From Clostridia bacterium (GTDB lineage Bacteria; Bacillota; Clostridia; Oscillospirales; Acutalibacteraceae): a stretch of 64,000 nt of DNA. Shown here in pieces: positions 52,450-61,247 of the stretch. The stretch spans positions 1 through 64,000 of the forward strand of contig JAFQEL010000046.1 of NCBI GenBank assembly GCA_017399065.1, in the 5' to 3' direction. Position 1 is the stretch's first letter; every line of letters begins with the position of its first letter. Below the pieces are notes generated by a model. It was given only the letters and a program-made list of their open reading frames with translations. It was not told the DNA's origin and made no database searches. The position numbers were made by a program, and so were the translations under genes.

Positions 52450-53575
52450 GAAAAATAAGTACGATTCCGACAAAGAGGTAAGCCTCAAGCGAACTGACAT
52501 AAAGGCGTATTCCGAGGATGATGACGCGTTTCCCGTTTATATTCCTTCCGAAAACCCTAAACCGAAGAAGAAAAAAGGTAAAAAGATACTGCTTATACTG
52601 CTCCTTATATTTTTCCTTTTTGTTGCAGCCGGTGCAGGTACGTTCTTCTATATGCAGTACAAGGGTCAGCAGAACCTCGTTTCGTATGACGACGTTACAA
52701 TCGACAGCATTGACGAGGCTATAGCTCAGAATGACGGTAAAACCGTTATTTACAACGGTAAGACCTATCAGCTTAACGAAAACATTACTTCAATAGCCTG
52801 TATGGGTGTTGATAAGGAATACCTTGGCACGTACGCAGATAAAATCGGTACTGCGGGTCAGGCTGACACGAATATGGTGCTTGCAATCGATACTAAGACA
52901 GGTAAGGTTACCGTTATCACCATCCCGCGTGATATTATGGTAGACGTCGGTGTATATACGGTTGACGGTGCATATGTCGGTGTCAAAAATCAGCAGCTCT
53001 GTCTTGCTTATGCGTACGGCGACGGTAAGCACACGAGCTGTACAAATACCGTTGCGTCAATTCAGCGTGTTCTTTTCGGTATTCCCGTACAGTCATATAT
53101 TTCACTTGATATGGACGGTATAGGTCCGATCAACGATTCGATAGGCGGCGTTACGGTTACTTCACCTGAAACCATTGCTGATTTCTATGCGGGTCAGCCC
53201 GTAAAACTCTATGGCAGACGTGCACTCGATTTTGTTCGTGCCCGTGGTGACGATACAAATGCAAGTATCCGCAGAATGGAGCGTCAGATGACTTACGTTT
53301 CCGCCTTTGCTTCAACGGCGGTAAATGCGGCAAAGAAGGATATCGGTGTCATAACAAGACTTTATAATACGGCTTCAAGGTATTCATGCACCAACGTTGA
53401 GCTCAGCTCCGTAACCTACCTCGCCTCTACTCTTCTCTCAAGCGGTGTAACGGGTCTTGAAACGGTTTCGGTACCGGGTGAGATGAAGATGGGTGATAAA
53501 TATGCAGAATTTTATATGGATACGAGAGCGACATACGAAATGATACTCAGCGTATTCTACAACGAAGTACAATAA
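52433..53575 (+). CDS. LytR-CpsA-Psr (LCP) family ligase
   Basis: 380 residues. A basic cytoplasmic tail (KPKKKKGKK), one membrane helix (ILLILLLIFFLFVAAGAGTFFY) and an LCP domain outside: IACMGVDKEYLG, QADTNMVLAIDTKTGKVTVITIPRDIMVDV with the phosphate-binding Arg/Asp, and ALDFVRARGDDTNASIRRMERQ. LCP enzymes attach anionic polymers to peptidoglycan. Overlap with the sortase gene shows that both are made together, consistent with cell-wall decoration. Confidence 0.92.
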   Translation: MSRSHKKNKYDSDKEVSLKRTDIKAYSEDDDAFPVYIPSENPKPKKKKGKKILLILLLIFFLFVAAGAGTFFYMQYKGQQNLVSYDDVTIDSIDEAIAQNDGKTVIYNGKTYQLNENITSIACMGVDKEYLGTYADKIGTAGQADTNMVLAIDTKTGKVTVITIPRDIMVDVGVYTVDGAYVGVKNQQLCLAYAYGDGKHTSCTNTVASIQRVLFGIPVQSYISLDMDGIGPINDSIGGVTVTSPETIADFYAGQPVKLYGRRALDFVRARGDDTNASIRRMERQMTYVSAFASTAVNAAKKDIGVITRLYNTASRYSCTNVELSSVTYLASTLLSSGVTGLETVSVPGEMKMGDKYAEFYMDTRATYEMILSVFYNEVQ

Positions 53576-53583
53576 GCTTTATT

Positions 53584-53617
53584 ACAGGCAGTCGCCTTGG
53601 CTGCCTGTGTTTTTTTG
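53584..53617 (+). terminator. terminator after the LCP gene
   Basis: ACAGGCAG/CTGCCTGT stem with a nine-base loop, followed by seven T. Confidence 0.85.
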
Positions 53618-53637
53618 AGTAACAGAGGAGAATAAAA

Positions 53638-55047
53638 GTGACAAAAGATAAAAAGGGTTCATCCTTTAAATCAAATATTATCGGTGACCGTGCGTTTTAT
53701 TCGCGTATGTTTGTTATTGTCATACCGATAATTATTCAGAATACAATAACAAATGTAGTAAGCTTGCTTGATAATGTTATGGTAGGGCGTGTAGGTACGC
53801 TTGAAATGTCAGCTGTTGCAATTGTCAATCAGCTTTTGTTTGTTTTTTATATCTGCATTTTCGGCGGCCTTTCAGGTGCAGGTATTTTTGCCACGCAGTA
53901 TGCAGGTGCAAACGATAATGACGGCATAAAGCATTGCTTCCGTGCAAAGCTGATAATTGCCTTTGCAATGGTTGCTGTTGCTTTGACCGTTTTTACAGCA
54001 ATGCCCGATACTTTGGTTTCCCTCTATCTTGCTGAGGATACTTCACCTGCCGATGTTGAGGCTACAATGGGCTTTGCAATGGGCTACCTTCGTGTCATGC
54101 TCTTTGGTCTTGTGCCGTTTGCTCTTTCTCAGGTATATTCAAGCACTCTTCGTGAGGTAGGCGAAACAAAGCTGCCGATGATAGCAAGCGTTGCCGCTAT
54201 TGTTGTCAACCTTGTTTTCAACTATTTTCTTATTTTCGGTACCTTCGGTTTTCCGAAGCTCGGCGTTGTCGGTGCCGCGGTTGCTACTGTTTTTTCCCGC
54301 TTTGTTGAGCTTGCTATACTGCTTGTTTTTACTCACCGCCATACAGCACGCTTCCCGTTTATGAAGGGTGTTTACAAAAGCCTGCATATGCCTAAAAAGC
54401 TTGTCAAGGATATTGCAAAGCGCGGTATGCCTCTGCTTCTCAATGAGGCTCTCTGGTCAGCAGGTATGGCAACACTCAACCAGTGTTATTCCATAAGAGG
54501 TCTCGATGTTGTTGCTGCCGCAAATATTTCGTCTACCGTTTCAAACCTTTTCAATGTTGTATTCCTCTCAATGGGTAATGCAATTGCCATTATGGTCGGT
54601 CAGCACCTTGGTGCAAATGAGATTGAAAAAGCAAAGCAGACAGCGTGGCGACTCATTGCCGCAACAGTTGCAGGCTGTGTTGTTATGGGCGCAATCCTTG
54701 CTGCTTGTGCACCGTTTATTCCTATGATTTATAACACTACCGAAGAAGTGCGTCAGCTTGCAACAAACCTTCTGCTTATAGGTGCGGTGTTTATGCCTGT
54801 CATGTCCTTTGCGCACGACTGTTACTTTACAATACGCTCGGGCGGCCGCACTCTGCTTACGCTTATTTTTGACAGCTGCTCTATGTGGTTTGTTGCTGTG
54901 CCGCTTGCCGCCGCACTTGCAAACTTTACATCTCTGCCCATACTGCCTCTCTTCGTTGTTGTACAGTGTATAGAAATACTCAAGAGCATTATCGGCTTTA
55001 TACTTGTCAAAAAGGGTATATGGATACGCAATATAATCGATAATTAA
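53638..55047 (+). CDS. MATE family efflux transporter
   Basis: 469 residues, 12 membrane helices: NVVSLLDNVMVGRVGTLEMSAVAIVNQLLFVFYICIFGGLSGAGIF at the start and GVVGAAVATVFSRFVELAILLVF before the mid-point, each in family pattern. Starts at GTG behind GAGGAG. It is similar in plan to the gene at 49652 but clearly diverged; the two flank the sortase-LCP group. Substrate unknown. Confidence 0.9.
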   Translation: MTKDKKGSSFKSNIIGDRAFYSRMFVIVIPIIIQNTITNVVSLLDNVMVGRVGTLEMSAVAIVNQLLFVFYICIFGGLSGAGIFATQYAGANDNDGIKHCFRAKLIIAFAMVAVALTVFTAMPDTLVSLYLAEDTSPADVEATMGFAMGYLRVMLFGLVPFALSQVYSSTLREVGETKLPMIASVAAIVVNLVFNYFLIFGTFGFPKLGVVGAAVATVFSRFVELAILLVFTHRHTARFPFMKGVYKSLHMPKKLVKDIAKRGMPLLLNEALWSAGMATLNQCYSIRGLDVVAAANISSTVSNLFNVVFLSMGNAIAIMVGQHLGANEIEKAKQTAWRLIAATVAGCVVMGAILAACAPFIPMIYNTTEEVRQLATNLLLIGAVFMPVMSFAHDCYFTIRSGGRTLLTLIFDSCSMWFVAVPLAAALANFTSLPILPLFVVVQCIEILKSIIGFILVKKGIWIRNIIDN

Positions 55048-55133
55048 TTTGTGTAATCTGATAAGTACAAAAGACGTTTTATATTGGCTTTTTTAATCAA
55101 ATTGATGAAATTTAAAAATCAAAAAGGAAAAGG

Positions 55134-55162
55134 TTGACATACAAATACAACCGTAATATAAT
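55134..55162 (+). promoter_or_regulatory. feo operon promoter
   Basis: TTGACA (55134-55139), 17-base spacer, TATAAT (55157-55162; a second TATAAT overlaps at 55162). The -10 end adjoins the palindromic operator at 55163. Confidence 0.75.
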
Positions 55163-55220
55163 ATAATCGGTTAGCATAAGCTAACCGATTATTGTGCTTA
55201 TGAGTTAGTCTATGCTAACT
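55163..55220 (+). promoter_or_regulatory. two DtxR/IdeR-like operator palindromes upstream of feoA
   Basis: Site 1 is a perfect 13-bp inverted repeat around ATAA (55163-55192) with core TTAGCATAAGCTAA. Site 2 (55203-55220) is AGTTAGTCTATGCTAACT; its reverse complement core TTAGCATAGACTAA matches site 1 at 12 of 14 positions. Site 1 overlaps the promoter and start of transcription, so iron-bound repressor would block RNA polymerase. The regulator family is inferred from resemblance to TTAGGTTAGSCTAA-type boxes. Confidence 0.65.
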
Positions 55221-55244
55221 TGCGAAGATAAGGAGGTGTACGGC

Positions 55245-55466
55245 ATGAAGACATTGAGAGAAATTAAGGTTGGCTCAACCGCAAAGGTAGTAAAGCTGCA
55301 CGGTGAGGGTCCCGTAAAACGCCGTATTATGGATATGGGTATCACAAAGGGCGTAGAAATATATGTACGTAAGGTAGCGCCCCTTGGTGATCCGCTCGAG
55401 CTTATGGTAAGAGGTTATGAGCTTTCACTTCGTAAGGCTGATGCCGAAATGATAGAGGTCGAGTAA
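55245..55466 (+). CDS. feoA: ferrous iron transport protein A
   Basis: 73 residues from ATG 55245 (AAGGAGGTG site), an SH3-like domain: TLREIKVGSTAKVVKLHGEGPVKRRIMDMGITKGVEIYVRKVAPLGDPLELMVRGYELSLRKADAEMIEVE. FeoA binds FeoB and is needed for Fe2+ uptake. First gene of the feo operon behind a putative iron-controlled promoter. Confidence 0.95.
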   Translation: MKTLREIKVGSTAKVVKLHGEGPVKRRIMDMGITKGVEIYVRKVAPLGDPLELMVRGYELSLRKADAEMIEVE

Positions 55467-55535
55467 GCAAAAGCAAATAAATCAAACAGTCACAGCAGCT
55501 TCATTACTGCTGTGTGAAAGAGAGGAACAACATTA

Positions 55536-57761
55536 ATGAATATCAGAATCGCCCTTACGGGCAACCCGAACTGCGGTAAAACAACGCTGTTCAATGCGCT
55601 TACAGGTTCCAATCAGTTTGTAGGCAACTGGCCGGGAGTTACTGTTGAGAAAAAAGAAGGTAAAATGAAAAAATACGACGGCATCAGCGTAGTTGACCTG
55701 CCCGGTATTTATTCTCTGTCGCCTTATACTCCCGAGGAGGTTGTTGCAAGAAATTTCCTTATCGGCGAGCGTCCCGATGTAATTCTTAATATCGTTGACG
55801 GCACAAGCCTTGAGCGTAACCTTTACCTTACAACTCAGCTTATGGAAATCGGTATCCCCGTTGTTATTGCAATCAATATGATGGATATTGTGCGTAAAAA
55901 CGGCGATAAGATTGATATTGAAACTCTTGAGAAAAAAATCGGCTGCAGAGTAGTTGAGATTTCAGCACTCAAGGGTACGGGTATTGATGAAGCAGCAGAA
56001 GCAGCAATCGCAGCGGCTCAGAAGAAAAAGAGCGTACCGACTCACAGCTTTTCAGGTGCGGTTGAGCATGCCCTGGCTCACATTGAAGAGGCTGCAATTC
56101 ACGATATGCCGGCTGACCAACAGCGTTGGTTTGCGGTAAAAATATTTGAGCGTGATGAAAAGGCACTCGAGCAGCTCGGTCTTTCGCAGGAAATAATCAG
56201 CCATATCGAAACCGATATAAAGGCTGCCGAGGCAGAGCTTGACGATGACTCTGAAAGCATAATCGCAAATGAGCGATATATGTACATAACGGGCATCACC
56301 ACTCAGTGCTATAAGAAAAAGAACCTCAGCAGACAGTCACTGTCTGATAAAATAGATAAGATTGTAACAAACCGCTTCCTTGCATTTCCGATTTTTGTTT
56401 TTGTAATGATGATGGTTTACGTACTATCAATCGGCACAGTAGGTGACTGGACGGTTGTATTTATGAACGAAGGTCTTTTCGGCTCGTTCAAAGACCTTGA
56501 TCCCGGCTTTTTCGGCTATTCACTCTTTTCAAACTGGATGAGTGTACCCGAGCTTCTGGATAAAGTTCTTCTTTCAGCTGACGGTACGCCCGTAATTGCC
56601 GAGTGGCTCTACAGCTTGATTCAGGACGGTGTAGTAGGCGGTGTCGGTGCGGTTCTCGGCTTTGTGCCGCAGATATTTGTGCTCTTCCTGCTTCTTTCAA
56701 TCCTTGAAGATATCGGCTATATGTCCCGTGTTGCATTTATTATGGACAGACTTTTCCGCAAATTCGGTCTGTCGGGCAAAAGCTTTATCCCGATGCTTAT
56801 CGCTTCGGGCTGCGGTGTGCCGGGCATTATGGCTTCCCGTACGATCGAGCAGGAGCGTGACCGCAGAATCACGGTTATGACTACCGGCTTTATTCCCTGC
56901 AGTGCTAAGATGCCCGTTGTCGGTATGATTGCGGCGGCTCTGTTCGGCGGCAGTCCGCTTATCGCAACCTCAGCATATTTCCTCGGTATCGGTGCCGTTG
57001 TTATTTCAGGTATCATCCTCAAAAAGACAAAGCTTTTTGCAGGCAAGCCCGCTCCGTTTGTAATGGAGCTTCCCGCTTACCACGCACCGCTTCCGTCAAA
57101 TATCTGGCGTGCAACGTGGGAGCGCGGCTGGAGCTTTGTAAAGCGTGCAGGTACTGTCATTTTTGCCGCAAGCGTTATTATCTGGATTCTCAATTCGCTC
57201 AGCTTCAGCGGTGGTCTTCACTATATTACAGGCGACGAAAAATCAATCCTTAATGTGATCGGTGAGGTTATTGCCGTAATATTTGCACCTCTGGGCTTTG
57301 GCAGCTGGCAGGCGGCTGTTGCAACAATTCTCGGCTTGGTTGCAAAGGAAGAAATTGTCGGCGTATTCGGTTCGCTTTCATCAATGGCAGGTGTTGACGA
57401 AACAAACTACAGCTTTATCGCTTCGGTGATTTTCGGCGGCAGTAAGCTTTCTGCATATTCCTTCCTTATCTTCAACCTGCTTTGTGCACCGTGCTTTGCC
57501 GCTATGGGTGCAATCAGGCGAGAAATGAACAGCGCAAAGTGGACAGTAGGTGCAATAGGCTATATGTGTGCGTTTGCCTATGCAGTTTCACTTATCGTAT
57601 ATCAGTTCGGTGCGTTTTTTACAACGCTTCACTTCACCGTCGGTACTGCTGCTGCGGTAATCGTGCTTGCGTTTATGCTGTTTATGCTGCTGAGAAAAAA
57701 CAGATATAGCAGAAACAAACGCAGAAAAAAACAAATGAAAAAATCAACAGGAGAAAAATAA
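55536..57761 (+). CDS. feoB: ferrous iron transporter FeoB
   Basis: 741 residues. The N-terminal G-protein domain has G1 GNPNCGKTTLFNALTG (residues 9-24), G3 DLPGIYSLSPYTPEE and G4 NMMD. The membrane part has the two Gate motifs with cysteines (LIASGCGVPGIMASRTIE and GFIPCSAKMPVVGMIAAALFGG) that line the iron path. The basic C-terminus RKNRYSRNKRRKKQMKK lies on the cytosolic side. Takes up Fe2+ under anoxic conditions. Followed three bases later by a small Cys-rich membrane gene. Confidence 0.97.
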   Translation: MNIRIALTGNPNCGKTTLFNALTGSNQFVGNWPGVTVEKKEGKMKKYDGISVVDLPGIYSLSPYTPEEVVARNFLIGERPDVILNIVDGTSLERNLYLTTQLMEIGIPVVIAINMMDIVRKNGDKIDIETLEKKIGCRVVEISALKGTGIDEAAEAAIAAAQKKKSVPTHSFSGAVEHALAHIEEAAIHDMPADQQRWFAVKIFERDEKALEQLGLSQEIISHIETDIKAAEAELDDDSESIIANERYMYITGITTQCYKKKNLSRQSLSDKIDKIVTNRFLAFPIFVFVMMMVYVLSIGTVGDWTVVFMNEGLFGSFKDLDPGFFGYSLFSNWMSVPELLDKVLLSADGTPVIAEWLYSLIQDGVVGGVGAVLGFVPQIFVLFLLLSILEDIGYMSRVAFIMDRLFRKFGLSGKSFIPMLIASGCGVPGIMASRTIEQERDRRITVMTTGFIPCSAKMPVVGMIAAALFGGSPLIATSAYFLGIGAVVISGIILKKTKLFAGKPAPFVMELPAYHAPLPSNIWRATWERGWSFVKRAGTVIFAASVIIWILNSLSFSGGLHYITGDEKSILNVIGEVIAVIFAPLGFGSWQAAVATILGLVAKEEIVGVFGSLSSMAGVDETNYSFIASVIFGGSKLSAYSFLIFNLLCAPCFAAMGAIRREMNSAKWTVGAIGYMCAFAYAVSLIVYQFGAFFTTLHFTVGTAAAVIVLAFMLFMLLRKNRYSRNKRRKKQMKKSTGEK

Positions 57762-57764
57762 AAA

Positions 57765-57926
57765 ATGGATTGGCCGACTTTAATTGTGGCTTTGATTGTC
57801 GCGGTACTGTTTGCTCTTGTTATCTTCTTTCATTTCAGAAATAAAAAGAAAGGCAAACATTCCTGCTCTTGCGGCGGCTGTTCGGGCTGCGCAATGAGTG
57901 ACGTGTGCCACGCAAAAAAAGATTAG
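57765..57926 (+). CDS. FeoB-associated Cys-rich membrane protein
   Basis: 53 residues: MDWPTLIVALIVAVLFALVIFFHF forms one membrane helix, then KKKGKHSCSCGGCSGCAMSDVCH with six cysteines. Such small proteins commonly follow feoB in Firmicutes and may bind iron or an Fe-S cluster. Starts three bases after the feoB stop, in a GGAGAAA context. Ends just before a strong terminator. Confidence 0.88.
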   Translation: MDWPTLIVALIVAVLFALVIFFHFRNKKKGKHSCSCGGCSGCAMSDVCHAKKD

Positions 57927-57933
57927 AAAATAA

Positions 57934-57975
57934 GGATAGCTACTGCAAAACTGCAGGCAGCTATCCTTGTTTTTA
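57934..57975 (+). terminator. terminator of the feo operon
   Basis: GGATAGCT / AGCTATCC stem with an inner GCAAAACTGC region, followed by TTGTTTTT. Confidence 0.85.
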
Positions 57976-57987
57976 TTTCGTATCAAA

Positions 57988-58848
57988 TCAAAATACCATA
58001 TCAGCAAAAATCGGGAAATGGTCGGAGATGTATGTTTCGCCGTAGATATCTCTTACTATCCTGTACTCTTTAACGTCTGTTATCTTACCGTTTACGCAGA
58101 TGAAGTCAATCGGCTCGCCGTCTTCACCGCCGTTGTAGGCGTGGTAGGTTTTGCCCGTCATTGTTTTTTCTGCAATATCCTGCGTATCGGACAGGCTGCC
58201 CGAAACAAGCTGTGTGTAAAGCGGGTCGCTCTTTTCGAAATTGAAGTCGCCTGTTACAACTACGGGCATATCGAATGTGTCTGCAAGGTCGAGCACCATC
58301 TGCAAGCCGTTTGTGCGTGCTTGCTCACCGACGTGGTCAAGGTGAGTGTTGAGGTGAGCATACTGCTCGCCCGTCTCTTTGTTTCTGAGCACTGCCCAGG
58401 TGCAGGTGCGGTGGTGCTTTGCATCCCAGCCTACCGAAACTTTGTCGGGTGTTTCGGAGAGCCAAATAGTGCCGCTGTCAATAAGCTCGTATTTATCCTT
58501 GCGGTACATAATTGCAGTTGCTTCGCCTATGTATTTGATACCTGTGAGTCTGCCGACACCGACTATGCCGTAGTCATCTTTAAGGTAAGCTTCAAGTGTC
58601 ATATACCAGGTGCCCTCACACTCCTGAAGGCCTACGGAGTCAGGCATATAATCAACGATAAACTGCGGCACATCCTTACCTCTGCCGTGCTCACCGTTTC
58701 TTATGTTGAATGACATTATGCGTACAGTGTCGGCCTCGGGTGCCTTGGCACCGTAATCGACCGAGTCAATGCCGAGCAGGGGAAGCACAAGTGAGAGCAG
58801 AGCGCAGATTATCTGCCATACATGGTTTAAAATTTCCGTAAATGACAT
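57988..58848 (-). CDS. endonuclease/exonuclease/phosphatase (EEP) superfamily protein
   Basis: 286 residues. A hydrophobic N-terminus (IICALLSLVLPLLGI) suggests export. The EEP fold is shown by MSFNIRNGEHGRG, VGLQECEG (metal-binding Glu), HLNTHLDHVGEQARTNGLQM, VVVTGDFNFEKSDPLYTQL and the C-terminal YISDHFPIFADMVF. Likely a phosphodiesterase or phosphatase. I use the ATG at 58848, 10 bases after GAGG; the upstream GTG lies within that ribosome site. Confidence 0.85.
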   Translation of the reverse strand: MSFTEILNHVWQIICALLSLVLPLLGIDSVDYGAKAPEADTVRIMSFNIRNGEHGRGKDVPQFIVDYMPDSVGLQECEGTWYMTLEAYLKDDYGIVGVGRLTGIKYIGEATAIMYRKDKYELIDSGTIWLSETPDKVSVGWDAKHHRTCTWAVLRNKETGEQYAHLNTHLDHVGEQARTNGLQMVLDLADTFDMPVVVTGDFNFEKSDPLYTQLVSGSLSDTQDIAEKTMTGKTYHAYNGGEDGEPIDFICVNGKITDVKEYRIVRDIYGETYISDHFPIFADMVF

Positions 58849-58917
58849 ATCAATCACCTCGCTATTATTTTATAGTACCGTGTGCAATTTTGCAATAACG
58901 AATTATAAAAAATTATG

Positions 58918-58946
58918 TTGCCAATACAGTTTTTCAGGGGTATAAT
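58918..58946 (+). promoter_or_regulatory. promoter of the GH36 gene
   Basis: TTGCCA (58918-58923), 17-base spacer, perfect TATAAT (58941-58946), 32 bases before the ATG. Confidence 0.65.
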
Positions 58947-58978
58947 TGGTTGCAGAAACTTAGTTGGAGGTAAAATTA

Positions 58979-61042
58979 ATGAGAGGTTTTCTGGCGTTGA
59001 TTCAGGCGTTGCTGTTTCTTGTTTCTTCATTTGCAGTGCCCGATTCAAACTTCAAGGTCTGGGTTGACAGAGCTGCAATGGAGATCAGCTCATCGACCGA
59101 TTTTTCCTTTGAGTCAATTGATGCGAAGGATTGCAGTGTTACAGATGAAGACAGATCGCTTTGCCGTGATTGGTTTAATGAAAACATACTTACTCAGGAG
59201 AATCCTGCCTATACTTTCTCGGTAGGCGGTAAGGATTTCAGACGAAATATTAACGATTGGGAGTTTTCTTTCGGTGAAGAGAGTAAGGTCGGTGCGGTTT
59301 ACCGTGGCGGCAAAACTACATATATCACCGTTATTCATAAAAAGAGCGATATTACCGTAACGGTTGAGGCTACAATTTATGAGGAGTATGCTTCGTGTGA
59401 CTGGACAGTGTTCATAAAAAATAACGGTGAAGAAAAATCATCGGTTATTTCAAAATTTTATGCAATGGATTCAGAGCTCCCGACAGGAAACTCTGCAGAT
59501 GTTTATTTCAGTAAAGGTTCATTCTGTGAGGCGGATGACTTTGAAACAATGAAATCATCACTTGCGCTTCTGCCTATGGTCTATACGGCAAACGGCGGCA
59601 GAACAGAATCCTTCCTGCCTTACTTCAACATTCACGGCAAGGGAAGCGGAGCGGTTCTGGCAGTAGGCTGGTCAGGTCAGTGGTATACATCTCTGTCACA
59701 AACCTTTAACGGTACTGCAGTAAAAGCAAAGCAGCAGACACTCAAGGGCTACCTTCTTCCCGACGAAGAGGTCCGCTCTCCGCTTGTTTCACTTACCTTC
59801 TACAGCGGTGATAATGCAGTTAAGGGCTTCAACAGCTTCAGACAGTTTGCTGTTGACTGTGTCAGCCCTGAGGGAACAAAGCAGGTGGCTACAACAGGTA
59901 TTGCTGTTGAGAGCCCCGGTGTTACGGAAGAGCAGGTTATTCAGAATGTCAAAAACATTCCCGAGGAATGGACTCATTCGCTTGATTATGCTTGGGTTGA
60001 TGCTGGCTGGTATCCTCTCAGGAATAACTGGAGCGACAGCGTAGGCAACTGGTATGCAGACCCTGCCCGTTTCCCTAACGGACTCGGCGAGATCTCAAAA
60101 CAGCTTGAGGAGCGCGGAATGGGGCTTCTGCTCTGGTATGAGGTTGAGCGTTGCTGTAAGGATACTCAGGTTTATAACGAGTGTATAAAGCACGACGGAT
60201 GGCTTATGCTCAACGAAGATAATGATGAGGCTAATGTTGTAAACTTTGCAAATGAAGAAGCACTTGAATATATTACGAATCTTATGCTTGAATCATTGGA
60301 GTATAACGGCGTAAAGTGTCTGAGAATGGACAGCAACTTTACTCCTCTTCCGCTCTGGGAGGATGCCGACGAAAAGTGGGCTGACGGCAGAAAAGGCATA
60401 ACAGAAAACCATTATGTAACAAATCTCTACCGTTTCTTTGATACCTTGCTTGAGGAAATTCCCGGCCTTAAAATTGATATGTGTGCTTCGGGCGGCAAGC
60501 GACTTGATATTGAAACCGCAAGAAGGTCAATACCGCTGTGGCGAAGTGACTACAACTGTATGGACGGTGAGGGCAACTCCAAGCCCGATATACTGCAGGC
60601 AACTCAGGCTCAGACCTACGGCATTTCATTCTGGTATCCCTACAACGGCACCTGTGCCTATGTCGAGGGTGAGTACGCTGTAAGAACAAATATCATCTCC
60701 TGCTCACAGCGACTTGAGTATTTTGATATCAGACCCCATATGGCAAATAACTACTATCCGCTTACCTACGGCGGACTTGATACATCGAAATACCACGCAA
60801 TGCAGTATGATACCTACGGTAATGAGGGTATTGCACTTATCTACAAGCGTGAAAATGTAGAGGATAACAATTATACCCTTGTGCTCAACGGACTCTATTC
60901 CGATAAAACCTATGAGGTTTACAATTACGATAAGCCCGACATAAAATACGAAATTAAGGGCAGCGAGCTTATGTCAACAGGACTTGAGCTTGAAATTACC
61001 GAAACACCTAAAGCGGTTATCATATGCTACAGTGTGAAATAA
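58979..61042 (+). CDS. alpha-galactosidase-like glycoside hydrolase (GH36)
   Basis: 687 residues. Start ATG 58979 behind GGAGG. The first 20 residues (RGFLALIQALLFLVSSFAV) look like a signal peptide or anchor. The GH36 barrel has WVDAGWYPLRNNWSDSVGNWYADPARFPNGL, the nucleophile region CLRMDSNFTP (Asp in MDSN), and the acid/base region LWRSDYNCMDGEGNS. DMCASGGKRLDIE is also conserved. Likely releases galactose from alpha-galactosides; GH27/GH36 relatives with other specificity cannot be excluded. Confidence 0.88.
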   Translation: MRGFLALIQALLFLVSSFAVPDSNFKVWVDRAAMEISSSTDFSFESIDAKDCSVTDEDRSLCRDWFNENILTQENPAYTFSVGGKDFRRNINDWEFSFGEESKVGAVYRGGKTTYITVIHKKSDITVTVEATIYEEYASCDWTVFIKNNGEEKSSVISKFYAMDSELPTGNSADVYFSKGSFCEADDFETMKSSLALLPMVYTANGGRTESFLPYFNIHGKGSGAVLAVGWSGQWYTSLSQTFNGTAVKAKQQTLKGYLLPDEEVRSPLVSLTFYSGDNAVKGFNSFRQFAVDCVSPEGTKQVATTGIAVESPGVTEEQVIQNVKNIPEEWTHSLDYAWVDAGWYPLRNNWSDSVGNWYADPARFPNGLGEISKQLEERGMGLLLWYEVERCCKDTQVYNECIKHDGWLMLNEDNDEANVVNFANEEALEYITNLMLESLEYNGVKCLRMDSNFTPLPLWEDADEKWADGRKGITENHYVTNLYRFFDTLLEEIPGLKIDMCASGGKRLDIETARRSIPLWRSDYNCMDGEGNSKPDILQATQAQTYGISFWYPYNGTCAYVEGEYAVRTNIISCSQRLEYFDIRPHMANNYYPLTYGGLDTSKYHAMQYDTYGNEGIALIYKRENVEDNNYTLVLNGLYSDKTYEVYNYDKPDIKYEIKGSELMSTGLELEITETPKAVIICYSVK

Positions 61043-61067
61043 TTCGCAATTGTTTTAAAATGAAATC

Positions 61068-61140
61068 AAATGTCATTCTGAGCGTTAGCGAAGAATCTTT
61101 ATGTATTTTAAGATCCTTCGTTTCACTCAGGATGACATTG
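61068..61140. repeat. dispersed palindromic repeat (TGTCATTCTGAG type)
   Basis: AATGTCATTCTGAGCGTTAGCGAAGAATCTT pairs with AAGATCCTTCGTTTCACTCAGGATGACATT over almost its full length. This palindromic unit is scattered in many bacterial genomes, usually in gene gaps, and looks like a small non-autonomous element. Located between GH36 and its neighbour. Confidence 0.75.
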
Positions 61141-61201
61141 TTTTTATATTGATGCGGTGTGAATTTCAATTCTTAATTCCGCATTCATAATTCCTAATTA
61201 A

Positions 61202-61247
61202 AAACCCGGCTGACTCACGCGTTTGTGAATCAAGCCGGGTTGATTTT
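61202..61247. terminator. terminator between GH36 and acyl-CoA synthetase genes
   Basis: AACCCGGCTGA ... TCAAGCCGGGTT hairpin with T runs on both sides. The minus-strand copy (TTTTTAATT after the stem) directly follows the stop of the acyl-CoA synthetase gene. Confidence 0.8.
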
